From Caldilineaceae bacterium (GTDB taxonomy: Bacteria; Chloroflexota; Anaerolineae; Caldilineales; Caldilineaceae), in assembly GCA_022842065.1 (NCBI GenBank), contig JALHQH010000009.1, forward strand, positions 130,243 to 194,242: DNA of 64,000 nucleotides, written 5' to 3'. This document shows, piece after piece, positions 50,594-59,112 of the stretch. The translations under genes and the position numbers were made by a program. The notes below the pieces were generated by a model that saw only the letters and a program-made list of their open reading frames with translations, was not told the origin of the DNA and did not search any database. Position 1 is the first letter of the stretch. Every line of letters begins with the position of its first letter.

Positions 50594-50640
50594 TGCCGCG
50601 TCACTGCCAACCGCTTAACCATCTTAAATTGTAACTACTC

Positions 50641-50748
50641 ACCCCCTCCTAACCTCCCCCAGGTTGGGGGAGGAACTGTCACGCCGCTATGGGTTCCTCC
50701 CCTTAACAGCACCCAAGGGGTACCCTGGTTAGGAGGGGGGGGAGTAGT
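50641..50748. repeat. CCCCTCCTAACC imperfect palindrome
   Basis: ACCCCCTCCTAACC and GGTTAGGAGGGGGG ends enclose CCTCCCCCAGG/GGGGGAGGAA and CAGCACCCAAGGGG modules. This type of repeat is common in many genomes; here it stands 50 bases after the permease gene. Confidence 0.75.
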
Positions 50749-50781
50749 ACAACAACGTTAAATTAGGTTGGCAGTCGGTTC

Positions 50782-50850
50782 TATAGACGCGGATTCAGGA
50801 GACGCAGATCGGGTGGCCTATCATCCGCGTTTTCTTAATCCGCGTCTATA
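50782..50850. repeat. AATCCGCGTCTATA inverted repeat
   Basis: Arms TATAGACGCGGATT (50782-50795) and its exact complement (50837-50850) enclose a second, weaker GACGCAGAT/ATCCGCGTT pair. Related to the AATCCGCGTTCTA family. Confidence 0.8.
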
Positions 50851-50946
50851 CACCGGCTGGCTTATCTAATTTAACGATGTCGTAGTAGTTACCCTAAATT
50901 TGACCCCATTACGCGATGTTGTGCGCTAGCAAGGAGATTTTGTGTT

Positions 50947-51759
50947 ATGCTGACCGAGGAACAAAAACGCTTTTTCGAGACCTTTGGCTATCTTGTCCTG
51001 CCAGGGCTAGTCCGGGAAGAGATTGATTGGATCACCGAGGAATTTGAAGCGGTCTTTAGCGATCGCGGCGTCCTTCATGATGGCAGCAAGCGTTCGACGG
51101 TGGTGCCATTTATTGACCAACGCCGCCGCTTATGTACCCTCCTCGATCATCCCAAGATTGAAGGGTTGATCGGCAGCTTGCTGGGTGACGATTTCAACTA
51201 TGTTGGTGGCGACGGCAACTTTTACGCCGGTGACACCGCCTGGCATAGTGATGGCTTTCACCATGTCGGCAAATTTCTCAAAGTGGCGCTCTATCTTGAT
51301 CCAGTGGGACGTGATAGCGGCTGTCTGCGCGTTATCCCCGGTAGCCATCGTATTGATCTATACGATACATGGGAAGCTCGTCAAGCGCGCAAAGCCGATG
51401 AACTATGGGGCATTGACCAACGGGATGTCCCGCATGTCGCTTTGGAATCGCAACCTGGCGATGTGGTGGCCTTTAACCACAATCTCATGCACGCCTCGTT
51501 TGGCGGTAGCACCCGACGCCGTATGTTCACCTTGAACAATTGCGCCCACTGCACCACTACAGCGGAGATTGAGGATCTAGAAAAGTATGTGGCGTCCCAC
51601 GCCCGTTTCTGGATCGACCACATGCATTCGGATGTGATGCGCCAAACTGCTTCGCCGGCGCGTCAGGTGCATTTGCAACAGGTGATTGATCATGAAACCC
51701 ATCTGTCGGCGCTTTCGGCTAAGGCGCGGGCGGAAATGGCCGAATCTTCACGCGGGTAA
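50947..51759 (+). CDS. PhyH-family dioxygenase, LFGYLV-like subgroup
   Basis: A 270-residue Fe(II)/2-oxoglutarate dioxygenase very similar to the one at 57270 across its whole length. Iron ligands are His100 and Asp102 (WHSDGFHHVG), with the distal histidine in HNLMHASFGG and the arginine in TRRRMFTLN. SGCLRVIPGSH is the signature. CAAGGAG precedes the ATG. The stop is two bases before the next gene, a metallo-hydrolase, so the two are co-translated. Placement next to an importer suggests oxidation of an imported compound. Substrate unknown. Confidence 0.92.
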   Translation: MLTEEQKRFFETFGYLVLPGLVREEIDWITEEFEAVFSDRGVLHDGSKRSTVVPFIDQRRRLCTLLDHPKIEGLIGSLLGDDFNYVGGDGNFYAGDTAWHSDGFHHVGKFLKVALYLDPVGRDSGCLRVIPGSHRIDLYDTWEARQARKADELWGIDQRDVPHVALESQPGDVVAFNHNLMHASFGGSTRRRMFTLNNCAHCTTTAEIEDLEKYVASHARFWIDHMHSDVMRQTASPARQVHLQQVIDHETHLSALSAKARAEMAESSRG

Positions 51760-51761
51760 CC

Positions 51762-52580
51762 ATGATGCAAACACAATCGCTCGTTGAAATCATTACCGAA
51801 ACCCAAGTCGCACCTGGCGCGGTGATGGCCTGGTGGCTGGGGGGCACGGGTTTTGTCTTCAAGACGCCTGCCGGCACACAGCTTTATGTTGATCCCTATC
51901 TCAGCAATTGCGTCTCGGGCATCTTTGGCATTGAGCGTGGCTTTCCCACGCCGATCCGCGCCGAAGCTGCGCGCCCCGATCTGGTCATCGCCACCCACTG
52001 GCATGAGGATCATCTTGATCCCGAGAGCATTCCGATCATCGCCCGCCATAGCCAGACAAAATTTCTGGCGCCACCCTCGTGCATCGCCCGCATGGCCGGT
52101 TGGGGGATCGCGCGTGACCGGATGACTGGCCTCACCGTCGGCCAAACCCATACCTTCCACGATGTGCAGAGCACGGCGGTGCCCGCGCGCCATGTGGCCG
52201 GCGTTCCTGGCTGGGAGACCGATGACGCGATTGGCCTCATTTTCGACTTTGGCGGGCTGCGCATCTATCACAGTGGCGATACCGAATACGATCTGCGTCT
52301 GCGCGGGTTGGCGTACAACCAACCAGTGCCGATCCATACTGCCATGCTCGTCATCAATGGTGCTGGTGGCAACATGAACGCCTATGAAGCCGCCCTGCTT
52401 GCCTGGCAACTCGGCGTCAAAACTGTGATCCCCATGCATCATCGCCTGTGGCAAGATTTCACCGGCGGTGAACAAGCAACGCTCGACCCGCAACTGCTGG
52501 TTGATACCTATCGCCGGTTGGGCGGCACTGGTGAGGTAAAGTTATTAGCGGTGGGCGAAGGGGTCGAGTTGCGACCGTAA
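51762..52580 (+). CDS. Metallo-beta-lactamase-fold hydrolase, UlaG-like
   Basis: A 272-residue metallo-hydrolase. HWHEDHLD (His79, His81, Asp83, His84) is the HxHxDH metal motif; the third-ligand region is in ARHVAGV, IYHSGDTEYD holds the bridging aspartate and MHHRLW the last histidine. The overall layout resembles UlaG-type lactonases (L-ascorbate 6-phosphate lactonase), so ring opening of a sugar-acid lactone is a reasonable guess. Two ATG codons start the gene; it follows the dioxygenase by two bases. The dioxygenase could produce the lactone or ester this enzyme opens, which is inference. Confidence 0.87.
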   Translation: MMQTQSLVEIITETQVAPGAVMAWWLGGTGFVFKTPAGTQLYVDPYLSNCVSGIFGIERGFPTPIRAEAARPDLVIATHWHEDHLDPESIPIIARHSQTKFLAPPSCIARMAGWGIARDRMTGLTVGQTHTFHDVQSTAVPARHVAGVPGWETDDAIGLIFDFGGLRIYHSGDTEYDLRLRGLAYNQPVPIHTAMLVINGAGGNMNAYEAALLAWQLGVKTVIPMHHRLWQDFTGGEQATLDPQLLVDTYRRLGGTGEVKLLAVGEGVELRP

Positions 52581-52679
52581 GCCATCAAGCCACCTGGATG
52601 GGCCGCCAAGGCGTACGACGAAGCGCATATACCGACATCGATTGTCTTATTTTTAGAGAACCAACAGGAGGAAAAGCAG

Positions 52680-54014
52680 ATGATCTATCGTAAACTTTCG
52701 CGCCGTGGATTTCTACAGGCAACGGCAGTTGGTAGTATGGGGATGGCGCTGGCCGCGTGCGCCGTACCGATGGCACCAGCGTCGGATCCAGCCGCGGGTG
52801 GGGCCGCGTCTGGGCCATATCAAGGGAAGTTCGTTGTGATGTCAGCCGGCAACCCAGACCAGAATGAACCGTTGATCAAAGCGATCGAGGAAGCGCATCC
52901 TGGTGTCGAAATTGAATGGCGTGGGCTGACCAGTGAGCGTTTCACCGAGTTGTTTGCCGCCTCCGAAGTGGCCGGTGACCAGATCGATATGATGGATCTC
53001 AACGGCCAGGATTTGCGGCGTTATGCGGTGGGCAATAAACTGGTCGATCTCTCGGAACTTGGGTACAAAGATCGTTTCCGCGATGTTGGCCTAACGACCT
53101 ACACGATCACGGGCAAACTGTGGGCATTGCCCCGTGGCGGCATTAGCGGCTTCCCCTTCCTCTGTAACAAGAAAATTCTGGATGCGATTGGCGTGACGAA
53201 AGAGCCGGAAAGTTACGCCGAAGTGTTGGAGATGACGGGCGCGCTCAAGGAGGCCGGTTATGCGCCCTTTGTCCACGCCGGCAAGAATATCTATTTGTGG
53301 CCAATCTGGCAATTCTTTGCTTATGCCCAGACGTCTGGTAACGATCCGGTTGAAAAAACCTACAAGGTACTCAGCGGTGAGACCAAGTTTACCGACGCCG
53401 ATCATGTCGCTGGGTTGGAGATTTTGGCCAACTACACCAACGACGGCATGTTTATCGATGGCATCAACAGCCTGGACAGTGACGGCGCTTGGCTCGCCTT
53501 TTCGCAGGGAAAAGCCGCCTTTTGGTATGAACATTCCTGGCGAGTAGGGCTCTATCGCGATGGCGACTACCCTGAATTGGATCTCTCCCTGATCCCGCCG
53601 CTACGCTCGGTGGAAGATCCGAATATCAAGCGCATGTTGCCGGGCGGCACAGGCTCAGCCACCGGTATTTATGCCAAGATTGCCCCCGAACGCCTTGACT
53701 TGGCCTTTGAAATTCTCGACTTGATGACCAGTGATCAATGGGTTAAGTGGTCCAACGATACCAACAAAGACCCGGTCTCCACCAATAAAAATGTGCAGGC
53801 CAGTGATGACGAGTTGGCGGTGAAGTATGCCACCGAGTGCGCTGACAATCAGTTTACCTATTTGGATTGGTTCTGGCCGCCCGAAATCACCCGCGCCTAC
53901 CAGGAAAACCAACAGGCAATAGTAGCGGGTGCCAAAAATCCTGGGGAGGCAGCCGAAGCCATCCAAAAGGCGCTGGATGATCTCTATAAGGATGGCTATA
54001 CGTTCGAAATTTAG
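52680..54014 (+). CDS. Extracellular sugar-binding lipoprotein of second importer
   Basis: A 444-residue solute-binding protein with leader LSRRGFLQ and lipobox LAAC (Cys27). It is not a close relative of the three tandem paralogues: the mature part starts YQGKFVVMSAGNPDQNEPLI and belongs to another branch of family-1 binding proteins. AGGAGGAAAAG precedes the ATG. MalF- and MalG-type genes follow at 92 and 16 bases, so this is a compact, complete importer except for the ATPase. Ligand likely a sugar or glycoside. Confidence 0.93.
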   Translation: MIYRKLSRRGFLQATAVGSMGMALAACAVPMAPASDPAAGGAASGPYQGKFVVMSAGNPDQNEPLIKAIEEAHPGVEIEWRGLTSERFTELFAASEVAGDQIDMMDLNGQDLRRYAVGNKLVDLSELGYKDRFRDVGLTTYTITGKLWALPRGGISGFPFLCNKKILDAIGVTKEPESYAEVLEMTGALKEAGYAPFVHAGKNIYLWPIWQFFAYAQTSGNDPVEKTYKVLSGETKFTDADHVAGLEILANYTNDGMFIDGINSLDSDGAWLAFSQGKAAFWYEHSWRVGLYRDGDYPELDLSLIPPLRSVEDPNIKRMLPGGTGSATGIYAKIAPERLDLAFEILDLMTSDQWVKWSNDTNKDPVSTNKNVQASDDELAVKYATECADNQFTYLDWFWPPEITRAYQENQQAIVAGAKNPGEAAEAIQKALDDLYKDGYTFEI

Positions 54015-54106
54015 GTGATCGTGTTGCGGATTGGGTAGCGAGGATTGTAATGAGTTTCGGCTACTATACTCGCTACCCAAAGCACCCTACTACAGGAGCA
54101 CCAAAT

Positions 54107-55000
54107 ATGTCAGCACTCACAACACGCCCGCGGCCACGCCGCGATTGGGCACCCTATCTTTGGGTCCTGCCCGCTCTGTTGCTCTATGTGATCTTTAAGC
54201 TGGCACCGATGATCAGCGGTCTCTACCTCGCACTGCTCCAATGGGATGGCATCGAGCCGGCTAAGTTTGTAGGGCTACAGAATTTCCAGCGGATGCTGGA
54301 GGATGAAGTGATCAGCTTGGCATTGTGGAACAATGTCAAATACGCCGTCGGCACTGTGGTGGGCAAGACGGTACTTGCGCTCTTTTTAGCCTTGCTGCTC
54401 AACCAAGCCTTGCGTGGACGCACTGTCTATCGCACGGCGCTCTTTATGCCGGTTGTCATGTCCTTTGTGGTGGTTGGCATCTTGTGGACTTGGCTTTATA
54501 ATACACAATTTGGCTTGGTCAACACGCTACTGCGTGGCATGGGGCTTGAGGCGCTGATTGCCGACTGGCTGGGGGACACGCGCATAGCCCTCTGGTCACT
54601 GGTCATTGTGGATATCTGGAAGTGGTATGGCTTTCACATGGTCATCTTTTTGGCCGGCTTGCAGACGATCCCACTTGAGCTTTACGAAGCTGCGCGTATC
54701 GACGGTGCATCACGCCGGCAACAATTTTGGCGGATCACCTTGCCGCTCTTGCAGCCGGTGATGTTGGTGAATGTCACGCTCTCGCTGATGGGCGGTTTTA
54801 ATGTTTTTGACATTCCCTATGTAATGACGGAAGGCGGACCGGCCAATTCGACGATGGTAATGGCCATGCACATCTACGTACGCGGCTTCAAGTTCTACAA
54901 ATTTGGTTATGCCGCGGCCATGTCCTATGTGTTGCTCACGCTGGTGACCATCTTGGCGGCCATTCAAATGCGTCTGATGTCACGCAACAGTGTCGAATAA
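54107..55000 (+). CDS. Carbohydrate ABC transporter permease, MalF type
   Basis: A 297-residue six-helix permease with EAA loop LYEAARIDGASRRQQFWRI and TEGGPANSTMVMAMHIYVRGF. The start at 54107 follows AGGAGC; a longer frame exists but has no ribosome-binding site. It is 16 bases before the MalG-type gene, and the pair belongs to the binding protein at 52680. No close duplicate of this pair is present in the window, unlike the neighbouring system. Confidence 0.93.
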   Translation: MSALTTRPRPRRDWAPYLWVLPALLLYVIFKLAPMISGLYLALLQWDGIEPAKFVGLQNFQRMLEDEVISLALWNNVKYAVGTVVGKTVLALFLALLLNQALRGRTVYRTALFMPVVMSFVVVGILWTWLYNTQFGLVNTLLRGMGLEALIADWLGDTRIALWSLVIVDIWKWYGFHMVIFLAGLQTIPLELYEAARIDGASRRQQFWRITLPLLQPVMLVNVTLSLMGGFNVFDIPYVMTEGGPANSTMVMAMHIYVRGFKFYKFGYAAAMSYVLLTLVTILAAIQMRLMSRNSVE

Positions 55001-55016
55001 GGAGAAGCAACTCATC

Positions 55017-55922
55017 ATGCGCAAAACAACCCTGCTACAACCTGCGGTGGCCGCTGAGCAGCAACGCCCGGTAAGGCATGCGGCGCTCAGCTCTTTGCAG
55101 CTTGAAGCCCAACTTACGCGCGTGCTCACCCATCTGATTCTGCTCTTTTTTACCATCCTCATTGTCTATCCCGTGGGTTGGATGTTTCTCGCTTCGCTCA
55201 AATCCAACAGCGAGATCGTCACGAATGTCTGGGGCTTGCCTCAAACACTGCAGTGGGAAAATTACCGCGGGGCTTGGGAAAGCGGCAAACTGGGCTATGC
55301 TTTGTTCAACAGCGTGGTGGTTTCGCTGGGCACAGTGCTCCTGGTGACGCTCTTTGGCGCGCTGGCCGCCTTTGCCTTTGCCAAGTTTCACTTTCGCTAT
55401 GCGCTGGCCCTCTTTCTGCTCTTTGTCTTCACGATGCACGCACCCGCCCCGGTGATTCCGCTTTATGTGATGCTGGTCAAGTTAGGGCTGACGGATAGCT
55501 GGCTCGGGTTGATTCTACCGCTGGCCGCCGGTGGTATTCCGCTCTCCATCTTTGTCTTCCGTGCCTATTTCCAGTCGCTCCCCGGCGAATTGTTAGATGC
55601 CGCCCGTGTCGATGGCTGCACTCACGCTCGCGCTTTTTGGCTGGTTGTGCTGCCGCTCTCCGGCCCGGCGATTGCCACCGTTGCCATCCTCCAATTTGTC
55701 GGGGCCTGGAATGAGTACTTTCTCGCGCTAATTCTAGTCCGCTCGGCGGAAATGCGCACGATGCCGCTGGCGATCCAAGTTTTCTTCTATGCTTGGGGGC
55801 GCACCGAGTGGCAGCAAGTCTTTGCGGCGCTCAGTATTGGTTCGCTGCCGATGATTTTGCTCTATATCATTATGCAACGTCAATTTATTCAAGGGTTAAC
55901 CGCTGGTTCAATTAAAGGGTAA
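55017..55922 (+). CDS. Carbohydrate ABC transporter permease, MalG type
   Basis: A 301-residue six-helix permease with EAA loop LLDAARVDGCTHARAFWLV and an end QFIQGLTAGSIKG. The start at 55017 follows GGAGAA by ten bases; an upstream GTG would overlap the MalF gene. It completes the second plus-strand importer. A sugar oxidoreductase gene follows 32 bases later, so the uptake and first metabolic step are probably co-expressed. Confidence 0.93.
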   Translation: MRKTTLLQPAVAAEQQRPVRHAALSSLQLEAQLTRVLTHLILLFFTILIVYPVGWMFLASLKSNSEIVTNVWGLPQTLQWENYRGAWESGKLGYALFNSVVVSLGTVLLVTLFGALAAFAFAKFHFRYALALFLLFVFTMHAPAPVIPLYVMLVKLGLTDSWLGLILPLAAGGIPLSIFVFRAYFQSLPGELLDAARVDGCTHARAFWLVVLPLSGPAIATVAILQFVGAWNEYFLALILVRSAEMRTMPLAIQVFFYAWGRTEWQQVFAALSIGSLPMILLYIIMQRQFIQGLTAGSIKG

Positions 55923-55954
55923 TTTAGTTTAATCGCCTATTTGGAGCACCCAAA

Positions 55955-57031
55955 ATGAATCCTGTCAAAATTGCCTTTGCCGGTGTCGGCTATATGGGGC
56001 AAGTGGCGCATCTTCGCAATTATGTAAACCGTGATGACTGTCAGGTTGTGGCGATTGCCGAGCCACGTCCAGAACTGGCACGCAAAGTTGCCCAACACTA
56101 CGACATCCCCAAGGTCTATAGCGATCATCGCGATCTGCTCAATGACCCCGAAGTCCAGGCCGTGGTTGCCAGCCAACCCCACCTGCGTAACGGTCATCTA
56201 GCCATCCCCTTGTTGCGCGCCGGTAAGGCAGTTTTTGTCGAAAAACCGATGGCGGGCTCGCTACGTGAGGCAGACGCCATGCAGGCTGCCGCCGTGTCCG
56301 GTAATACCTTTGTCATGGTCGGCTTGATGAAACGCCATGACACCGCGGCCTTGGCCGCGCGCGAACTGCTGCAGGGGTTGCTCCGCAGCGGCGAGTGGGG
56401 GCACCTACTGCGGGTGCGTGCCCATTGCTTTGGCGGTGACTGGATTCATGATGCATTGCCGCCGTTTACGACCCAGGAAAGTGTACCAGACGATCCAACC
56501 TTCCAACCGATCTATCCAGCATGGATGGATGGTGAAGAGGCGCGCCACTTCCAGAACTATCTCAACATCATGGCGCACAATGTCAATCTGGTGCGCTATC
56601 TTTACCCCGAACCCTTGACCGTACAGACCGTCGTGGCACGGCGCGATAACCGCCTGCTCCACACCGCCGTGCTGACAAGCGCGGCCGGGGTCCTTGTTGA
56701 GCTGGCGGGCGGTTCAGTACGCAGCCACGAATGGCAAGAAGAGACCCATTTCTACTTTGAGCAAGGCTGGGTGAAACTCTATACGCCGACACCACTCAAC
56801 CGCCAAACACGCGGGCGCGTTGAATTTTATCGTAGCGCCGACGGCAAAAGCGGCCAATATCAGGAGATTATCCCCCCCATTGACTGGGCCTTCCGCCGCC
56901 AGGCCGATCACTTTATTGCTTGTGTACGGGACGGGCGCGAACCGGTTAGCAGCGGCCGCGATACGCTCCACGATATGCAGCTTATGGAGGAGATCTTTCG
57001 GAAGATGACGCTGGTGGATGGGGGCGGGTAA
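55955..57031 (+). CDS. Gfo/Idh/MocA-family oxidoreductase
   Basis: A 358-residue sugar oxidoreductase. AFAGVGYMGQVAH near residue 6 is the nucleotide-binding motif and FVEKPMAGS carries the EKP lysine. HFQNYLNIMAHNVNLVRYLYP belongs to the C-terminal substrate domain, with the conserved HxxN. TTGGAGC precedes the ATG. As the gene directly after the permeases it probably oxidises or epimerises the imported sugar or its derivative. It is distinct from the two other family members at 30501 and 33308. Confidence 0.9.
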   Translation: MNPVKIAFAGVGYMGQVAHLRNYVNRDDCQVVAIAEPRPELARKVAQHYDIPKVYSDHRDLLNDPEVQAVVASQPHLRNGHLAIPLLRAGKAVFVEKPMAGSLREADAMQAAAVSGNTFVMVGLMKRHDTAALAARELLQGLLRSGEWGHLLRVRAHCFGGDWIHDALPPFTTQESVPDDPTFQPIYPAWMDGEEARHFQNYLNIMAHNVNLVRYLYPEPLTVQTVVARRDNRLLHTAVLTSAAGVLVELAGGSVRSHEWQEETHFYFEQGWVKLYTPTPLNRQTRGRVEFYRSADGKSGQYQEIIPPIDWAFRRQADHFIACVRDGREPVSSGRDTLHDMQLMEEIFRKMTLVDGGG

Positions 57032-57140
57032 ACTTGTTTGCGCATTTAAAGTGATGTCAGTTTGAAACCAATCCATTTATCCACTAAGCAGCTAAAGGGC
57101 GGAGCCCTATTTCACACGGAAGAAACAGCGGCGGACGCCA

Positions 57141-57218
57141 TGTTTCTTAGTAGACACACGAAGATTTCGCCTTTACTTCGTGTGTCTTCGTGTACCTTCG
57201 TGGATCATCTAAAATTAC
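57141..57218. repeat. CACACGAAG-family inverted repeat
   Basis: AGACACACGAAG and CTTCGTGTGTCT arms, with a further CTTCGTGTACCTTCGTGGAT tail, form a hairpin in the 238-base gap before the dioxygenase gene. It is related to 1352-1386 and 36467-36529. Confidence 0.8.
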
Positions 57219-57269
57219 GATTTTCTAGCTGATTTCACTTTAGGACAGATCTGGAAAGCGACTCATACG

Positions 57270-58085
57270 ATGGCAATCACACCCCAACAAAAACACTTTT
57301 TCGACACTTTCGGCTATCTGGTTGTGCCCGGCCTGCTTAAAGACGAGATTGACTGGATCAGTGACGAGTTTGAGGCGGTCTTTCGTGATCGCGGCATTGT
57401 GCATGATGGCACGCAACGTTCCGTCGTTGTCCCCTTTATCGACCAACGCGCGCACCTTTGCACCCTGCTCGACCACCCTGCCATTGTCAACTTGATTGGC
57501 GGCTTGATCGGGGAGAATTTCAACTATCTGGGCGGCGATGGCAACTTCTACGCGGGCGACACCCGCTGGCACAGCGACGGTTTTCACCTGGTCGGCACCT
57601 ATCTCAAGGTCGCCTTTTACCTGGACCCAGTGGCTCGCAGCAGCGGTTGCCTGCGTGTCATCCCCGGTTCGCACCGTACTGATCTGCGCGATAGCTGGGC
57701 TGCGCGCAAAGCGCGGGATGCGACGACACTGTGGAACATTGCCGAAGATCAAGTGCCAGCCATTGCCTTGGAATCCCAGCCGGGCGACGTGGTGGCCTTT
57801 AATCACAATTTAATGCACGCCGCCTTTGGCGGTAGCAAACGCCGCCGCATGTTTACCATGAACAACTGCGCCCATTGCACCACGCCGGAAGAGATTCAGG
57901 AATTAGAGAATTTTATCGCGGCCAAAGCGCGCTTTTGGGTCGATCACTCCCACTCCGAGATCATGCGCAACACCGCTTCGCCGCAACGAATGCGCTTTCT
58001 GCAACAGGTGATTGACCATGAAGGTCACTTGCCTGCGCTCTCGGCCAAGGCGCGTTTAACCATGAGCGAGCCGGCGCGCGGCTAG
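57270..58085 (+). CDS. PhyH-family dioxygenase, LFGYLV-like subgroup
   Basis: A 271-residue Fe(II)/2-oxoglutarate dioxygenase, closest in this window to the protein at 50947. Iron ligands are His101 and Asp103 (WHSDGFHLVG), with the distal histidine in HNLMHAAFGG and the arginine in KRRRMFTMN. The ribosome-binding site is poor (GGAAAG at long spacing). It is followed after 21 bases by an RraA-like gene. Together with the importer and oxidoreductase upstream this forms a likely catabolic operon. Substrate unknown. Confidence 0.92.
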   Translation: MAITPQQKHFFDTFGYLVVPGLLKDEIDWISDEFEAVFRDRGIVHDGTQRSVVVPFIDQRAHLCTLLDHPAIVNLIGGLIGENFNYLGGDGNFYAGDTRWHSDGFHLVGTYLKVAFYLDPVARSSGCLRVIPGSHRTDLRDSWAARKARDATTLWNIAEDQVPAIALESQPGDVVAFNHNLMHAAFGGSKRRRMFTMNNCAHCTTPEEIQELENFIAAKARFWVDHSHSEIMRNTASPQRMRFLQQVIDHEGHLPALSAKARLTMSEPARG

Positions 58086-58106
58086 GTTACACTCAAGAGG
58101 TCAACC

Positions 58107-58892
58107 ATGACATTGTCTACCCAAATCCAACCGTTTGTAATACCCGATATTACCCGACCCGACCCGGCACTCTGTGATGCATTACGCCAGATTGGCAGCG
58201 CCACGGCCGCGGGTGAACTCTACAATCTTGGCGTCACCCATCCACATATGGCTGGACTCAGTTCCTGGCGCAAGGGCAAAACCATTGCCGGACCGGCGTT
58301 GACCCTGCAATGTATGCCTAAACGCCAGGATTTGACCGATAGCCAGGAGTACTCAACCCTTGGCATGTTGCACCATCATGTCATGTACCCAGCGCAACCG
58401 GGGGATATCGTTGTCGTTGATGGCAGGGGTGAAATGGAAGGGGGCATTTTCGGCGAGATGTTGCTCACCTACTTTGTCAAACGCGGCGGCACAGGTGTGG
58501 TGATCGATGGTTGCCTGCGCGATTGGCCCGATGTGCAAGGGTTAGATTTGGGTGTCTGGATGCGCGGTGTTTCGCCCAACCATGGTTTGCAAAATCGCAT
58601 CATGTTTTGGGGCGTCAATGTGCCCATCGCCTGTGCCAATGTGTTGGTGCTGCCCGGCGACATCATTGTGGCGGATGACGATGGCGCGATTGTGGTTCCG
58701 GTTAAACTCGCGCCAGAAGTCGTCAGACGGGCAAACGACAAAAAGGGTTGGGAGGAGTACACCCGTCTTAAATTGCATGAGGGGCAGGACATCCGCAGAT
58801 ACTATCCGCTTGATGCAGAAGCACAAGTTGAATATGCCGCCTGGCGGGCAGCACAAACAAAACCCGCACCGGCCAAGCCCACCGGGAAATGA
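58107..58892 (+). CDS. RraA-like family protein (HMG/CHA-type aldolase fold)
   Basis: A 261-residue RraA-family protein. The signature GGTGVVIDGCLRDWPDV gives Arg138 and Asp139, the metal- and substrate-binding pair of 4-hydroxy-4-methyl-2-oxoglutarate/4-carboxy-4-hydroxy-2-oxoadipate aldolases, and GEMLLTYFVKRG is the phosphate- or carboxylate-binding loop. The C-terminal end has an extra Ala/Pro/Lys-rich tail. In this context a retro-aldol or decarboxylation step late in sugar-acid catabolism is likely. RraA proper binds RNase E, but that role is not supported here. Confidence 0.87.
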   Translation: MTLSTQIQPFVIPDITRPDPALCDALRQIGSATAAGELYNLGVTHPHMAGLSSWRKGKTIAGPALTLQCMPKRQDLTDSQEYSTLGMLHHHVMYPAQPGDIVVVDGRGEMEGGIFGEMLLTYFVKRGGTGVVIDGCLRDWPDVQGLDLGVWMRGVSPNHGLQNRIMFWGVNVPIACANVLVLPGDIIVADDDGAIVVPVKLAPEVVRRANDKKGWEEYTRLKLHEGQDIRRYYPLDAEAQVEYAAWRAAQTKPAPAKPTGK

Positions 58893-58920
58893 GCGCCTAA
58901 ATCCAATCAAAACAAAGGAT

Positions 58921-59112
58921 GATTCCTGTGCTGCGCTAAAAGCAGCACTACTCAGCGCTGAGGCACGTTCACGCATGTTGCCTGGAGAACCGGAGCAACG
59001 TCCACGCCAGCAATGCCAGGCTCATGGTATCCCGATGGCAGAAGTCGCTTGGCAATCATTATGCAAATTAGCGGAGAGTCTCGGACTCAAGATGAAAGAA
59101 TGGGTCATATGA
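58921..59112 (+). pseudogene. C-terminal remnant of an Ldh-family (malate/ureidoglycolate/sulfolactate) dehydrogenase
   Basis: The frame encodes AALKAALLSAEARSRMLPGEPEQ and then HGIPMAEVAWQSLCKLAESLGL before a stop at 59110-59112. Ldh-family dehydrogenases of the YlbC/ComC type end with a LPGEPEWR...GIPL...W..L..LA..LG motif, which this matches well. Nothing upstream encodes the rest of the enzyme and there is no start codon signal, so it is a leftover of about 60 codons. The stop overlaps the start of the following gene. Confidence 0.6.

Larger units (their letters stand above)
50594..50946. other. Repeat-rich gap (353 bases) without genes
   Basis: Contains an imperfect CCCCTCCTAACCTCCCC palindromic repeat (50641-50748), an AATCCGCGTCTATA inverted repeat (50782-50850), and an AT-rich segment before the dioxygenase. 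TTTGACC near 50915 could be part of a promoter, but no convincing -10 was found. Confidence 0.75.

Noticed and set aside
26876..58085. True phytanoyl-CoA (lipid) metabolism
   Set aside because: No acyl-CoA genes are near; PhyH is only a fold family and the context is sugar transport and oxidation.
58107..58892. RNase E inhibitor function (RraA) or a methyltransferase role
   Set aside because: The gene context is catabolic and the aldolase Arg/Asp pair is present, so an aldolase-like role is more likely; methyltransferase names for this family are historical misannotations.
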